From assembly GCA_016712625.1 (NCBI GenBank), contig JADJQQ010000030.1, forward strand, positions 90,074 to 154,073: 64,000 bases of DNA. Direction: 5' to 3'. The notes beneath the pieces were generated by a model. That model saw nothing but the letters and a program-made list of their open reading frames with translations, searched no databases and had not been told where the DNA came from. The stretch is from Candidatus Competibacteraceae bacterium (GTDB lineage: Bacteria > Pseudomonadota > Gammaproteobacteria > Competibacterales > Competibacteraceae). Made by a program: the position numbers and the translations under genes. Position 1 is the first letter of the stretch; each line of letters opens with the position of its first letter. This document shows, in pieces, positions 46,012 through 55,229 of the stretch.

Positions 46012-46172
46012 TCATGATGTCCTAAAAGCTGGACGGCTCAACAATTTTTCGATGCATTGACTCAATTGAATGGCAACTCGACCCGCGTCGGAAATTCCGG
46101 TGCTAAATGCAATCTTGCCTCAGCGGTTAGTTTCAAACTTGAATGGCAGGTCTTGCAATAAAGGATCGTCAC
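46012..46172 (-). CDS. Possible small CxxC protein, one frameshift
   Basis: From GTG 46172 the sequence reads VTILYCKTCHSSLKLTAEA then stops. If one base is restored near 46090, it continues GRVAIQLSQCIEKLLSRPAF and stops at 46012, four bases before the CARF gene start. The result is about 53 residues with one CxxC. The spacing between csm5 and the CARF gene supports a real small gene, but there is no family match. Confidence 0.3.
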
Positions 46173-46221
46173 AGACAGCGTGCCAGTTTATAACAGTTCT
46201 TCAGAATTCTCCGTAGATGCT

Positions 46222-47382
46222 CTATAACCGCTCGGTTAATTCCAGCAGCAACCAACCGAACGGCAGTGCCATACTCGCTCCCGCAACATCGGAACGGCAA
46301 CGGCATAACGTCCGGCTGGAGCCTTCCTCGATGGGCCGACGGGCCTGAATATTCCAGCCTTGGCGTAGGTGATCTACTGATAGCGATTCAAAATGGCTGA
46401 AACGACCCACCCGCAGCAGTAAGCCGCGTTCTCGAATACTTTTCGCCACCAATACCTTATCGAGGTTAATCTTGATTAGACCCTGTGCTCCAAAGGTGGC
46501 TTCAGGCGGCTGGGCATCGGCAAAAAACCGCTGTTGTTCGGCTAAAAGCCGACCGGTGTAGAAGCCAATACAAGCCCGGCGGATCGTTTCAAAATCCATG
46601 CGCCGCCCTACTTTAACTCGCTCATCCCCGCCGGCTTGTTCGTCCAGTTCCAATTCCACCGTAAACCCGCCACCGTTAATGCCATCGCCCCGGCTCAACA
46701 GCCGTTCAAAGTGCATTTGAATTCCTTTGGGGTCTTCCTTACCGTCTCGTTTTACCGGCCAGACTTTATCCACCCGCGTGGAGTCGGTTGGCAAGTCGGC
46801 ATCGGCCACCTTAACCAAGCGAAACGGGTCTTCCTGGAGTTGCCTGAATTCGAAATTGAGCGATTCAGTTTCGAGCGTTTTCCAAGCATTCTTCCGGTTG
46901 TGGGCATGACCTAACAGCGGTAACACGGCCTGCTTTAAGCTGGGTAAGTGCTTCTGGGTGTAGTGATTCACCACGGCGGTGCGAACTGCGCCCTTGATGG
47001 CGGAACCCGGTAAATAGGGCCTTCCTGTCAACGGATTACGAACGAAGCTCTGAACGGCGCGCTGCCGGATGACCGGATCGAGCGGATTGCCCACCGCCTT
47101 GAGTAAATCGGCCTTGGATTCGGCGCCAATTTGAATGCGGCAGCGTTGATGCGCGGCTTGGACACTTTTGCGCAGAATTTCCTGGGCAGCCTGAAACTCG
47201 TTACGATCCAACCGTTCTTCCAGTTGTCGCCGGACTTCTGATTTCATATCGCGCAATACAGCTGCTCGATTGAATTGGATCAGATGATCGCCCTCGATCA
47301 GATAATCTTCAGGCGCTAACGTATTGCCATCACCGACGTGAATTGGGGTCAGCGGCGTGGCGCGAAAACGATAGACAGTCAT
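46222..47382 (-). CDS. csm5: Type III-A Csm complex subunit Csm5
   Basis: A Cas7-like RAMP protein of 386 residues that caps the crRNA 3' side of the Csm complex. Hallmarks: ATPLTPIHVGDGNTLAPEDY at the N-terminus, PYLPGSAIKGAVRTAVVNHY (about residues 135-155), and the C-terminal LLRVGRFSHFESLSVDHLR. I use ATG 47382 with GAGGA upstream; a TTG at 47397 also opens the frame. It starts 12 bp after the restored csm4 stop. Intact. Confidence 0.9.
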   Translation of the reverse strand: MTVYRFRATPLTPIHVGDGNTLAPEDYLIEGDHLIQFNRAAVLRDMKSEVRRQLEERLDRNEFQAAQEILRKSVQAAHQRCRIQIGAESKADLLKAVGNPLDPVIRQRAVQSFVRNPLTGRPYLPGSAIKGAVRTAVVNHYTQKHLPSLKQAVLPLLGHAHNRKNAWKTLETESLNFEFRQLQEDPFRLVKVADADLPTDSTRVDKVWPVKRDGKEDPKGIQMHFERLLSRGDGINGGGFTVELELDEQAGGDERVKVGRRMDFETIRRACIGFYTGRLLAEQQRFFADAQPPEATFGAQGLIKINLDKVLVAKSIRERGLLLRVGRFSHFESLSVDHLRQGWNIQARRPIEEGSSRTLCRCRSDVAGASMALPFGWLLLELTERL

Positions 47383-47393
47383 CGGCGCATTCC

Positions 47394-48362
47394 TCAAACG
47401 GCAGTGAACGGCAGGCAGAAATGCCAGGCGTTCTGGTAAATTTCACGGTGATCAGGATGAACGTTGGCCAGCAGCGCGCCAAATGGCCCGGCATCGGCCG
47501 GGCTGAAAGTCGCTCCCGGCCGCGCCAGCAATAACGGGCGCTTGAACGGCGACCGTTCGCCACCGGCGTATAAACCACCAGTTTGCCGTAATGGGTGTGC
47601 GGCTTGTAAAACGGTACGGCCATGTTGGCCGTTATCGTCCCGTGCGAAAGACTTAATTGCCGGTTGCCGTCGTGAGCGATTAAGCGGGAATCTATCGGTG
47701 CGACCGCTGCCGTGAACCGGCCTCGACCCAGGTTGGCGTCGCGCCCATAGCCGAATTCGCCGACGGCATCGAACAGCCCTTGTAGTTCCGTGCTCGTCAT
47801 CTCGCCTGCCGCGTACACGTCAAACTCCGCCGCCGTATCCCGCCGCCAGTCCTCATCCATAAAGTACAATCCCCCGTTTTCCGGCGTCGTTCCCGTCAAC
47901 CGGTCGATGGTATTGTGTGCTTGGCGCACGGTCACTATCGCTGCATGGGTCTGGCGGCCCGGTTGACTCGGTTGCTGCTCCTTCATTCGCTGTCGCAAGC
48001 GAGCCAGCAGTCGCGTTTCGCTACAAGCCGCGCGCAGCTCCAAAAAAATCAGCTATCGAAATAAAAGCGGTTTTGCGCAGTTTTTTGTCCTCTTCCAGCC
48101 GCTTCAGAAAATCCCGACGCGATTCACCGGCGGAGTGTTCGGGCCGGTCAGTGGGTTGCAGCAAGGGACGCGGTAACTGATCGCACGGCAGCGCATCGGA
48201 AAGCAGAAAAGGAGATTCCGGCAGCGATGTCAGCCAAGTCACCAGCGCTCTTTCGCTTTCACGCAGCCGCCTGGCCCAACAGAGATGCCCGAACAGCGTC
48301 CCCGAATGCAGCGGTGTCGCCAGCGGCCCGCCCAAGCGCAGACGAATCCGATAAGCAGGCAT
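47394..48362 (-). pseudogene. csm4: Type III-A Csm complex subunit Csm4, two frameshifts
   Basis: Cas5-type subunit that binds the crRNA 5' tag next to Cas10. It starts MPAYRIRLRLGGPLATPLHS followed by GTLFGHLCWA. A break near 48035 separates IADFF from LRAACSETRLL; the next frame has HNTIDRLTGTTPENGGLYF and the G-rich GEFGYGRDANLGRGRF. A second break near 47560 moves to PFKRPLLLARPGATFSPADA, GPFGALLANVHPDHREIYQ and a stop at 47394. The reconstructed length of about 322 residues is normal. Conserved text on both sides of each break suggests sequencing indels more than decay. Confidence 0.85.
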
Positions 48363-48364
48363 GG

Positions 48365-49104
48365 TCAGAACCCCGCTAGCGCCACCGGACGATCGGGATC
48401 AAGACGGATGATGGCATCGAAACCGGCTTGTATGTCCCGCTCGTCCACTTTGAGATTTTCCACCTGCACCCGGCCATAACCGCGCGAACCTGATCCACCC
48501 AAGGCATCCCGCTCCAGTAACTTCAAACCTTCCAGTACCCGGTTCAAGCAGTCACGATCAGTTTTGCCGCCATCACCGTTCCAGTCGAAGATTTTGAACA
48601 CCATGTCCAGTTCGAAACGCGCTCCGGCAGGGACTCGCTCGGTGCGGCGCAACCCGCCATCTTTGGCCTTGCCTTGAATCCGGTCGATGGTGACTTCCAT
48701 TTTTTCTTCTGTGAAGGAAAGACCTTGATCTCGGATCGAATCAGCCCACGCCTTTTCGAGATAAGCATCACGCACCAGCAAGCGGGTTGGCCCACCACGC
48801 CATTGTTTGTGGGTGGTACCAAAAGCGCGCAGAATGGGATCATCAGCATGGTATTGACCGTTTTGTTGCTACCCCATACGCTGCCGTCGTTCTCGACGCA
48901 ATTCAGCGCCCATTCCAGCAGCGAGCGCAATTTGCCCCTAAGGCTGGAGCCAGGAATGTAAGGTTCCTGGCTGAACGGATGTTTGACGACGGGCAAATCC
49001 AGACCGCCAATTTCGATGGCGTCCTTACTCGCGCCAATATGTAAGCCACTGCGCAAGCCGAGCGTTGCGGTGATACGGTGAGTGGTAAGCAGTTGGTATG
49101 TCAT
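48365..49104 (-). CDS. csm3: Type III-A Csm complex subunit Csm3 (Cas7), one frameshift
   Basis: The backbone subunit that cuts target RNA. TLGLRSGLHIGASKDAIEIG is followed by GLDLPVV; Asp36 aligns with the catalytic D33 of Streptococcus thermophilus Csm3. YIPGSSLRGKLRSLLEWAL comes next. The frame shifts near 48853; restored text is DDPILRAFGTTHKQWRGGPT running into RLLVRDAYLEKAW, then IDRIQGKAKDGGLRRTERV and LLERDALGGSGSRGYGRVQV. About 246 residues. Begins at ATG 49104. Confidence 0.9.
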
Positions 49105-49124
49105 TGCGGTATCTCCCGGTATTC

Positions 49125-49651
49125 CTACTTGTTCTCACCATAGAATTTGTGAAAGGCCACAACCGCCTGGAAATGCTTGTAGAACGCTTCAAAATCACGA
49201 GCGCTGTTGACTGCCGCCACATGGTCGATAAAGAACTGCAACAACAGGCGCGGCATGGTTTTCTCGCTACGTCCATGGGCATAAACCGCCTTGGCTTTGA
49301 GCATCTTGAAGTCCGCCCGCAGGCCGTTAAAAATCGCCTCTTTGTCTCGGCCTTGACGGTGTTCGGCTATCAATCGTTGGCGTAAGGTCACTATGTCGTC
49401 GTAAAAGCGCCGTAGTTGCGTGGTGGTCGTGGCTCAGCTGCTGAGCCAAGTCTTCGGCGAGTGTCCATCAGTGTCGCCACCAGGAGCCATCAGACTGGAA
49501 ATAGGTCACTGTTCGTGGCGTCGGCAAGCTTTGGCTCCGGTGGTTTGTCGCCAAAGCCACCACCCGTCCCACGACCGCCACCGCCGCCAAAACCACCCGA
49601 TCCACGACCGCCCTGGTTACTGTTTTGAGAATGAAACGGTTGCTGCGCCAT
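49125..49651 (-). pseudogene. csm2: Type III-A Csm complex subunit Csm2, several frameshifts, Gly-rich N-terminus
   Basis: Small helical subunit (Cas11) of the Csm complex. The C-terminal 88 residues are open and typical: LRADFKMLKAKAVYAHGRSE and FIDHVAAVNSARDFEAFYKH. Upstream, the helix TTQLRRFYDDIVTLRQRLI and an earlier LAEDLAQQL are in different frames, so there are at least two or three indels between 49400 and 49510. The start at ATG 49651 after GGGAGGAT gives a Gln/Gly-rich N-terminus (NQGGRGSGGFGGGGGRGTGG) that ordinary Csm2 lacks. Identity rests on the C-terminus and position. Confidence 0.78.
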
Positions 49652-49672
49652 CTTGATATCCTCCCAGGATGT

Positions 49673-52208
49673 TTAACGATTGCGATAGAGCGCGATACTG
49701 ACGGGAATGCGGGGTGAAGGCCACTCCGCCTGGCGGCGGATATCGGCGTCCAACCCCAGCAAACGGTTGAGCTGGAGCATCACCGTTTTCTTTTCAGCGT
49801 CGGGAATGACGCGGCTATCCCACGCTTGCGCGCCAAGTGATAGAAGCCTCAACGCGCCCGCCAGTTGGCGTGCGCCACGCTCAAATGCCCCCGCTTGTCC
49901 GGTTGTTCGGCGCGACAGCGCTCCTCCGAAAATGCAGCACCTTGTAAAGTAGCGCCGTGTTGAACCAACCGGCTCGCAGCCATTCATTCAAGGTTTCCGC
50001 CTGACATAACATGGCGGGCCAGTCATTCCAACAAACCGGTTGTCCATCTAGCAGAGCGAGCCGATCTCGCCCGGCTTCCTTGGCCCGTTCAGACGTTCCT
50101 CGGCCTCCCAAACCGTGCGGTTGAGAGGTTGATTGGCCTTGCACAGCGCCACCCCGGCAGACAGGGTGATATTGGGATTGCCACCCACATAAGCGCTGGA
50201 ACTGCTCCGTAAATCGGTCGTTAAGGCCAGCGTTTGCCGCCACGGCCCGATTAACAGCAGATCGTCGCCGCCCGCGTAAACGGTATAGGTATGGGGATAT
50301 TCCTGGCGTAGCCGCTCTTGCAGATAGCCGGTAAAGAACAGATCCAGCATCCGCGACAGAGAAGCGTAGCGACTCAATGTCGCACGATCTTTTTCGGATC
50401 AGTCGGATCGTTTAGACCGAAGCCAAACAGGAAACCCAATCGATCCACATCTGCTTTAAGCACAGCCAGAAACGGCTTGCCGAGCGGTGAGCCAGCACGA
50501 TCCAGCTCCAGCGCATCCTGAGCCAGATGTTCAAAGTGTTTCCAGGTCGCCCGCCGCAACTTCCCGCGCTTCATCGCTCAAGCGAGCGTAGAGCGGATGA
50601 CCGACCTCCCCTTCCGCGAGACGTGGCACGTAGGTGGCTACGAAGCGCAGGGGCCAAGGCCCGCAACCGTCTCCCGCCCACCCCGATACAGACGGAAACC
50701 GCCTGATAACCCCGTAGTGGAAGCCGGTGGTTGCTCGTGCAATGTCAGCCAGAGCTGGCCGGGCAGTTCGACCGCCCAGGCTCCCGGCAGGGGCCGCGCA
50801 CTCTGCCAACTCACCGCCCCTACCCTGGGGAGCCAGCCGCCAACCCGATGTTCGTCGTGACATACCTCGCAACGCCGAGCCTCACCATCCTGATGGCGTG
50901 CTGGACGTTTACCGCAGGCCGTGCATTCCTCCTGTTTGTAACTCACTCCCCACGCTCCGGTCGGGCAATACGGTAACCCCTGCAATTTAGCAGTATCCAA
51001 GGCGCGATTTAGTGTGCCCCACACCTTTGAGAACTGGTTGGCCTGAAGGTCGTGCCCGCTGAAAGGGGGTGACAAAGCCAGATTGAACGCCAGTTCTCCC
51101 AGGTAGCGTTCTCCCAGCCAGCGGTCGAGTTCCTTTGTAAGAGCAAAAACTTTTTCGCGGACATTCAGCAACGCGGGCAACAGCAACACAAAACGTCCGC
51201 CGGCTTGTTGAATCAGGTTGAATGCGGGGGGAGGTCAAAGGCACGGCGGCAATGCAAGGCAGCGGCTTCGACCGTCATGCCAAGCAAAAACGAGCGAGCG
51301 CGTAGAATTTTATTGACGCCCTTAACCTGTTGGTTGGCGAGTAGAAACAGGGTGTGCTGAATCCCCGATAAATCACCTGCCAGTAGATAAAATTTCTCGG
51401 CCACGCGATCCCGAATCGCTTTTTCATCATGCAATGTCCCGTTTGCTTCATGCCAGCGCTGCAAACAGGCGGCAATGGCGGCTACCGTGCGGTTGTGATC
51501 GTGCAGCGAGACATCGGGAAGATCGACCGTTGATGAAGGGATGGCGAAGGTGAATCGTTCCGATAGCGAAAGCAGTCCTTCACAGAATAAGTCGATATTG
51601 TCCAGGGTGCATAGTTCCTTGAATTCGGCAGTGAAACCGTCCCACAACATCCGATAAATGGCCTTATACGCTTCAACCTTGACTGTTGTTTCCGGTAGCA
51701 GCCGTTGGTCGGGAATCAACTCTGCCAGCGGCTGTTGACAAGCGACTGGATCGCCGAGTCCCAGATTTGCCGAGCTGAAAATGCTGCGTAACGGGGTTTT
51801 GATGAAGGCGTCCCAGCCTTTGATTTCGGCTTCCGCTTCCGCCGTTTCATAGTCACGCGGTTTGCGATCCATGCCGGAAGAGAGCCGATCCGCTTCTGCC
51901 GCCAACCAGCCCAGCGGGCCATAGGCTTCCGGTTTATGGTGAAAAACCGCCATGTTGCGAACTTGATGGCGGTTGATCCCACCCGGAAAACGCAATCCCT
52001 CAGCCTCCATCCATTGGAAAAAGGCTTCTGTCCAGAGTACGTGTTTGTGGGTGTAGCCACCGTGCCCGTCAATCGGCAGGATCACGCTTTCTTGGCGACG
52101 AGGTATCAGCTTCATCTGACTCACCGCGCCGTGAGCGCGCTGCATAAACTTACCGATATCCTGCAACATGCCGCCGAGCGCGGTTTCCAACAAAGTCGGT
52201 TGTTCCAT
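49673..52208 (-). pseudogene. cas10: Type III-A Cas10 (Csm1), about six frameshifts
   Basis: The large subunit and cyclic-oligoadenylate synthase. Starts at 52208 (MEQPTLLETALGGMLQDIGK). Residue 16 is Gln where the HD nuclease motif normally has His (LLHDIGK). The first fragment runs to about 51225; restored sequence then gives FNLIQQAGGRFVLLLPALLN, a zinc-type CTACGKRPAR...CEVC, and LKADVDRLGFLFGFGL. The palm motif VYAGGDDLLLIGPW (GGDD) is intact at about 50265-50250. Further breaks near 50640, 50545, 50385, 50100 and 49930 precede the tail that stops at 49673. The total of about 840 residues is normal for Csm1. Confidence 0.88.
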
Positions 52209-52280
52209 GATGGAATGCTCCTAAATACAAAGATGCTCAAAATAAAAGTATCAGCAACAAGCTGGCTATTTGTCTGCTCC

Positions 52281-52291
52281 GGCAAGCTTGC
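52281..52291. repeat. Short palindromic unit (GGCAAGCTTGC)
   Basis: Copy of the GGCAAGCTTGCC-type unit between cas10 and the 3' end of the csm6-like gene; CTCC precedes it as in the 53493 copy. Confidence 0.55.
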
Positions 52292-52293
52292 GG

Positions 52294-53424
52294 CTACCCG
52301 TCCTCCAAACTCACAAACTGGATGTGTTGGGATGACAAGGCCAATGCACAGCCCGCGAGTCGCTGAGTTCCGCGGCGCTGAGGCATATAGCGCATCGCCA
52401 TAGGCTCCCCTAATATCCGTTTCAACTCGTTCTTCAACTTACTATTGCGTTCGTCAAAGAATTCCTTGGTAATGCCTTCCTTGCGCCGGCTTGCCAGCAA
52501 CGGGTGCTGATCGTCAGCCAGAGGATCGTTCAATACGGCCTGGTGTTCGCTCAGAAATGCCTCGACTTCAACCGGGCCGATGCGCTTCCAGTGCAGCGGG
52601 GGCAATTCCTCCACCGCGCGGCGGGCGAACCACGCCAGCCAGGCAAAGCTGATGGGGGTGAGGCGAATCGCTGTTTCGCCGCAGCGCACCCGGCAGCGGG
52701 CGGCATCCAGGGCCAGACTCGGCGCGGCCAGATTACGCTGGGCCTGGCGCACCACTTCGCTGAAGCTCGCGCCTCCTTCAACAATGCTTCTTGCAAACCA
52801 TCGCGCAGGCGGACAAAAGGAATATCAGCGAGCATGACCGTGGCGGCGCTGGCATCCAGCGGACTCTGATCGGCGGCGTAGATCACGCGCTCTTGGATCG
52901 TCGGGTAGAAAAAATCCTGATTGGATTCAAACCGACTGGAAACCAGCACATGCGACAAGCGATCCTGTAACCGGCCAAACAGCGTCAATGCATAGCCTAG
53001 ATAAAAACCCATTGTTTTCCGGCCACCGGCGATGGAAGCGTGCAACGCGCTGTCAGGGGTCGGCCGTCAGCCACGCACCTTGTCGGTGATCGCGTCTGCG
53101 ATAGCCTCGTTATCGGCGACTTGTCGAATATCCACCAGCGGGCGGCCGTCGGCGGCTCGCAGAAGGTGAATGCTATCCGGCGTGAAATTGATATGGGGCA
53201 GGCCATAATCGCGGCTCAGCCGATAGAACCAGCCCGGTTCCTCACTTAGCAGAGTGAGCCGCGCCAATTCCGCCCCTTCGGCGGTGGTTAATAGATGGAT
53301 TTCAGTGGGGAACGAAACGCGGTTCGCCCAATACGGCCAAAGCGTACAGGGTTTCGGTGACGATCTGTGGCGACAGACCGGCGACGCAGAGCAGGATGCG
53401 GCGGGGGTAACGTTCCGGGTTCAT
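52294..53424 (-). pseudogene. CARF-type CRISPR accessory protein of the NE0113/TIGR02584 (Csm6-like) family, several frameshifts
   Basis: Starts at ATG 53424 with GAGGAT upstream. The CARF opening is RRILLCVAGLSPQIVTETLY. At 53307-53310 an extra base in a run of four breaks the frame; restored text is FVPTEIHLLTTAEGAELARL. A stop near 53067 is probably a pair of compensating indels, after which ASIAGGRKTMGFYLGYALTL carries the GGRK ligand motif. Another shift near 52770 leads to SLALDAARCRV and FFDERNSKLKNELKRILGEP at the C-terminus. Family members sense cyclic oligoadenylates; the C-terminus may act as an effector. About 370 residues when restored. Confidence 0.82.
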
Positions 53425-53492
53425 GGGAGTATCCTCTTTCAAGCATAGTGCAACCACCCACACAGTACAGCCATCACCAGCCAAAAGACGCT

Positions 53493-53508
53493 CCGGCAAG
53501 CTTGCCGG
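53493..53508. repeat. Short palindrome CCGGCAAGCTTGCCGG
   Basis: The longest (16-bp) copy of the recurring palindrome, starting one base past the cas6 stop. Confidence 0.6.
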
Positions 53509-54435
53509 TCACGCCGTCTCTATCCGATAGCGTCCCAGGCCCATCACGGCCCCTTTACCGGCGTGCGTCCACTGACCTAGCCAGAGATAAGGCCAGAACG
53601 GTTCCAAGTCCGCGCCATCCAGTTCGATCTCGCCGGCCAGCCCGCCCATTTGCAGCAAGGCGTCCTGGCGGGACGAGTAACGCACCCACTCATGCCAGCG
53701 TAACCGCGCCGCGCGGTGCTGGATGGTCCAGCTCGTTCGGCTTAAGGCGGCGAAATCCACTTGCAAGGGCGCGTCGGTGTGGAAAGTGCTCAATAGCGAA
53801 ACCCGCCGCAACAGATTGGAAAACAAGGCGCCAAATTGGAAGGCATCCGGCCCCATTAACTTTTCCGCCCGCCGGATGCGTAAGGGGGTTTCGAGCTGGA
53901 GTGACAACCGAGCGGGACAAGCAGGCTGCTCCGGCAATTCAGGCGATAGCGGCTGCAAAGTTTGCCCTGGCTGATAAATCGCCCGCCACGCACCGCTAGC
54001 GGTCTGTTGCAAAACCTGCTTCAGCGCCAACCGCTCATTGCGTTGACCGATACCACGCCGAGCCGCTTGATCGAAGGCATGGATCACATACGGGAGATGG
54101 CGGTTGCCGTGGCCCAATAGCACAACATCGACCGTGATGGTCGCGCCAGCCGGATGCGCGCCGCCCGGTCCCGGCCGCAACACGTAGGGATGCGGGGCGG
54201 CGGGGTATTTGCGCAGCTTGCCGACATCGGGGTCGGGCGGCGTTTCGAATACATAAGGGTAGATACAGGAGCGATACAGCAAACACGGCGGACAGCTAGG
54301 CTCACGGGTGACGCAAACCAAGCGCTTGAGCGCATGACCGAATATCCCACGCCAAGCCGATCCGGCATAAGCAGGCAGATGAACCGAATCCTGGGCGATA
54401 AATTCCAGACGGTAGACAGCCAAGGGTAACCACAT
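53509..54435 (-). CDS. cas6: CRISPR pre-crRNA processing endoribonuclease Cas6 (RAMP type)
   Basis: A 308-residue Cas6 of the type III-associated RAMP group. The N-terminal part reads HLPAYAGSAWRGIFGHALKR, with a Cys-rich loop CVTREPSCPPCLLYRSCIY that suggests zinc binding. The C-terminal ferredoxin-like domain contains ARLSLQLETPLRIRRAEKL, and the RAMP glycine-rich end is WTHAGKGAVMGLGRYRIE. It cuts the repeat RNA to leave the crRNA tag. ATG 54435 is the likely start; the frame stays open further upstream. First gene of the leftward cas operon. Intact. Confidence 0.88.
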   Translation of the reverse strand: MWLPLAVYRLEFIAQDSVHLPAYAGSAWRGIFGHALKRLVCVTREPSCPPCLLYRSCIYPYVFETPPDPDVGKLRKYPAAPHPYVLRPGPGGAHPAGATITVDVVLLGHGNRHLPYVIHAFDQAARRGIGQRNERLALKQVLQQTASGAWRAIYQPGQTLQPLSPELPEQPACPARLSLQLETPLRIRRAEKLMGPDAFQFGALFSNLLRRVSLLSTFHTDAPLQVDFAALSRTSWTIQHRAARLRWHEWVRYSSRQDALLQMGGLAGEIELDGADLEPFWPYLWLGQWTHAGKGAVMGLGRYRIETA

Positions 54436-54506
54436 ATCCCTTCTTCCGGTTTTAGCAATGACCGCTTTCCTTAGCATAGCGGCTGTCGTAGGCAGTAGCG
54501 GGTGTT

Positions 54507-54517
54507 GGCAAGCTTGC
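54507..54517. repeat. Short palindromic unit (GGCAAGCTTGC)
   Basis: Fourth copy of the recurring unit, upstream of cas6 and downstream of the VOC gene. Confidence 0.5.
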
Positions 54518-54527
54518 TGGCTTACTA

Positions 54528-54551
54528 CCCCTCTCTCTGTCAAGAGAGGGG
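54528..54551 (-). terminator. Inverted repeat, possible terminator of the VOC gene
   Basis: CCCCTCTCT pairs with AGAGAGGGG across six bases. It lies 16 bp past the VOC gene stop on the minus strand. No long T run follows, so it may be only a 3'-end hairpin. Confidence 0.45.
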
Positions 54552-54566
54552 CAATCAATCTTGTTG

Positions 54567-55037
54567 TTAAGCGACCTTAGCGAAGGCTTCGATCACTTCC
54601 GGCGGGGCTTGGATCAATTCGATCAGCACGCCCTCACCGCTCAAAGGCGTGGCGTCGTTGCCCTTGGGATGCAGAAAGCCACATCGTAGCCCGCCGCGCC
54701 CTTGCGGATGCCGCCCGGCGTGAAGCGCATCCCTTGCTCGTCAACCATTCCACCGCAGCTTTCAAGTCACTGATCCATAAGCCGATATGGTTCAGCTGCG
54801 GCTCATGCACCTTGGGGCTTTGGTAGGGTCGATCGGCTGCATCAGATCGACTTCGACCTTGAACGGGCCGGAGCCGATGGCGGCGATATCTTCGTCCACA
54901 TTCTCACGCTCGCTACGAAAGTTGCCGGTCAGGGTCAGGCCCAGCGTGTCGATCCACAGCCGGCTCAGCTTCGTCTTATCAAGGCCACCAATAGCAATTT
55001 GTTGAATACCAAGTACTTTAAAAGGTCTGTCAGACAC
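54567..55037 (-). pseudogene. VOC family protein, methylmalonyl-CoA epimerase/lactoylglutathione lyase-like, several frameshifts
   Basis: Starts at 55037 (MSDRPFKVLGIQQIAIGGLD) and is open to VDLMQPIDPTKAP. Restored frames give KVHEPQLNHIGLWISDLKAA, then MRFTPGGIRKGAAGYDVAF, and finally GEGVLIELIQAPPEVIEAFA with a stop at 54567. Two or three indels (near 54815, 54735 and 54665) break it. The order of LNHIGLW and GVLIELIQ matches the vicinal-oxygen-chelate fold. Divergent from mutA, so epimerisation of methylmalonyl-CoA is a reasonable inferred role; its real substrate is not proven. Confidence 0.75.
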
Positions 55038-55229
55038 AAAAGCCTCCTGATTGATGATGGATTTCGGTTAAAAACGCTTTCAGTCTGTTTCAGTATGTCA
55101 TCCCACTTTCTGATTGCAACCGCGGCTGATACTTTTCAGTACTATTCCCCACCCAGAATTAACCCCATCTTCGGTTATACTTTTGCAGTACTGTCAACCC
55201 CTCGCGTTTCGATCCACTGGAGGATGCGC

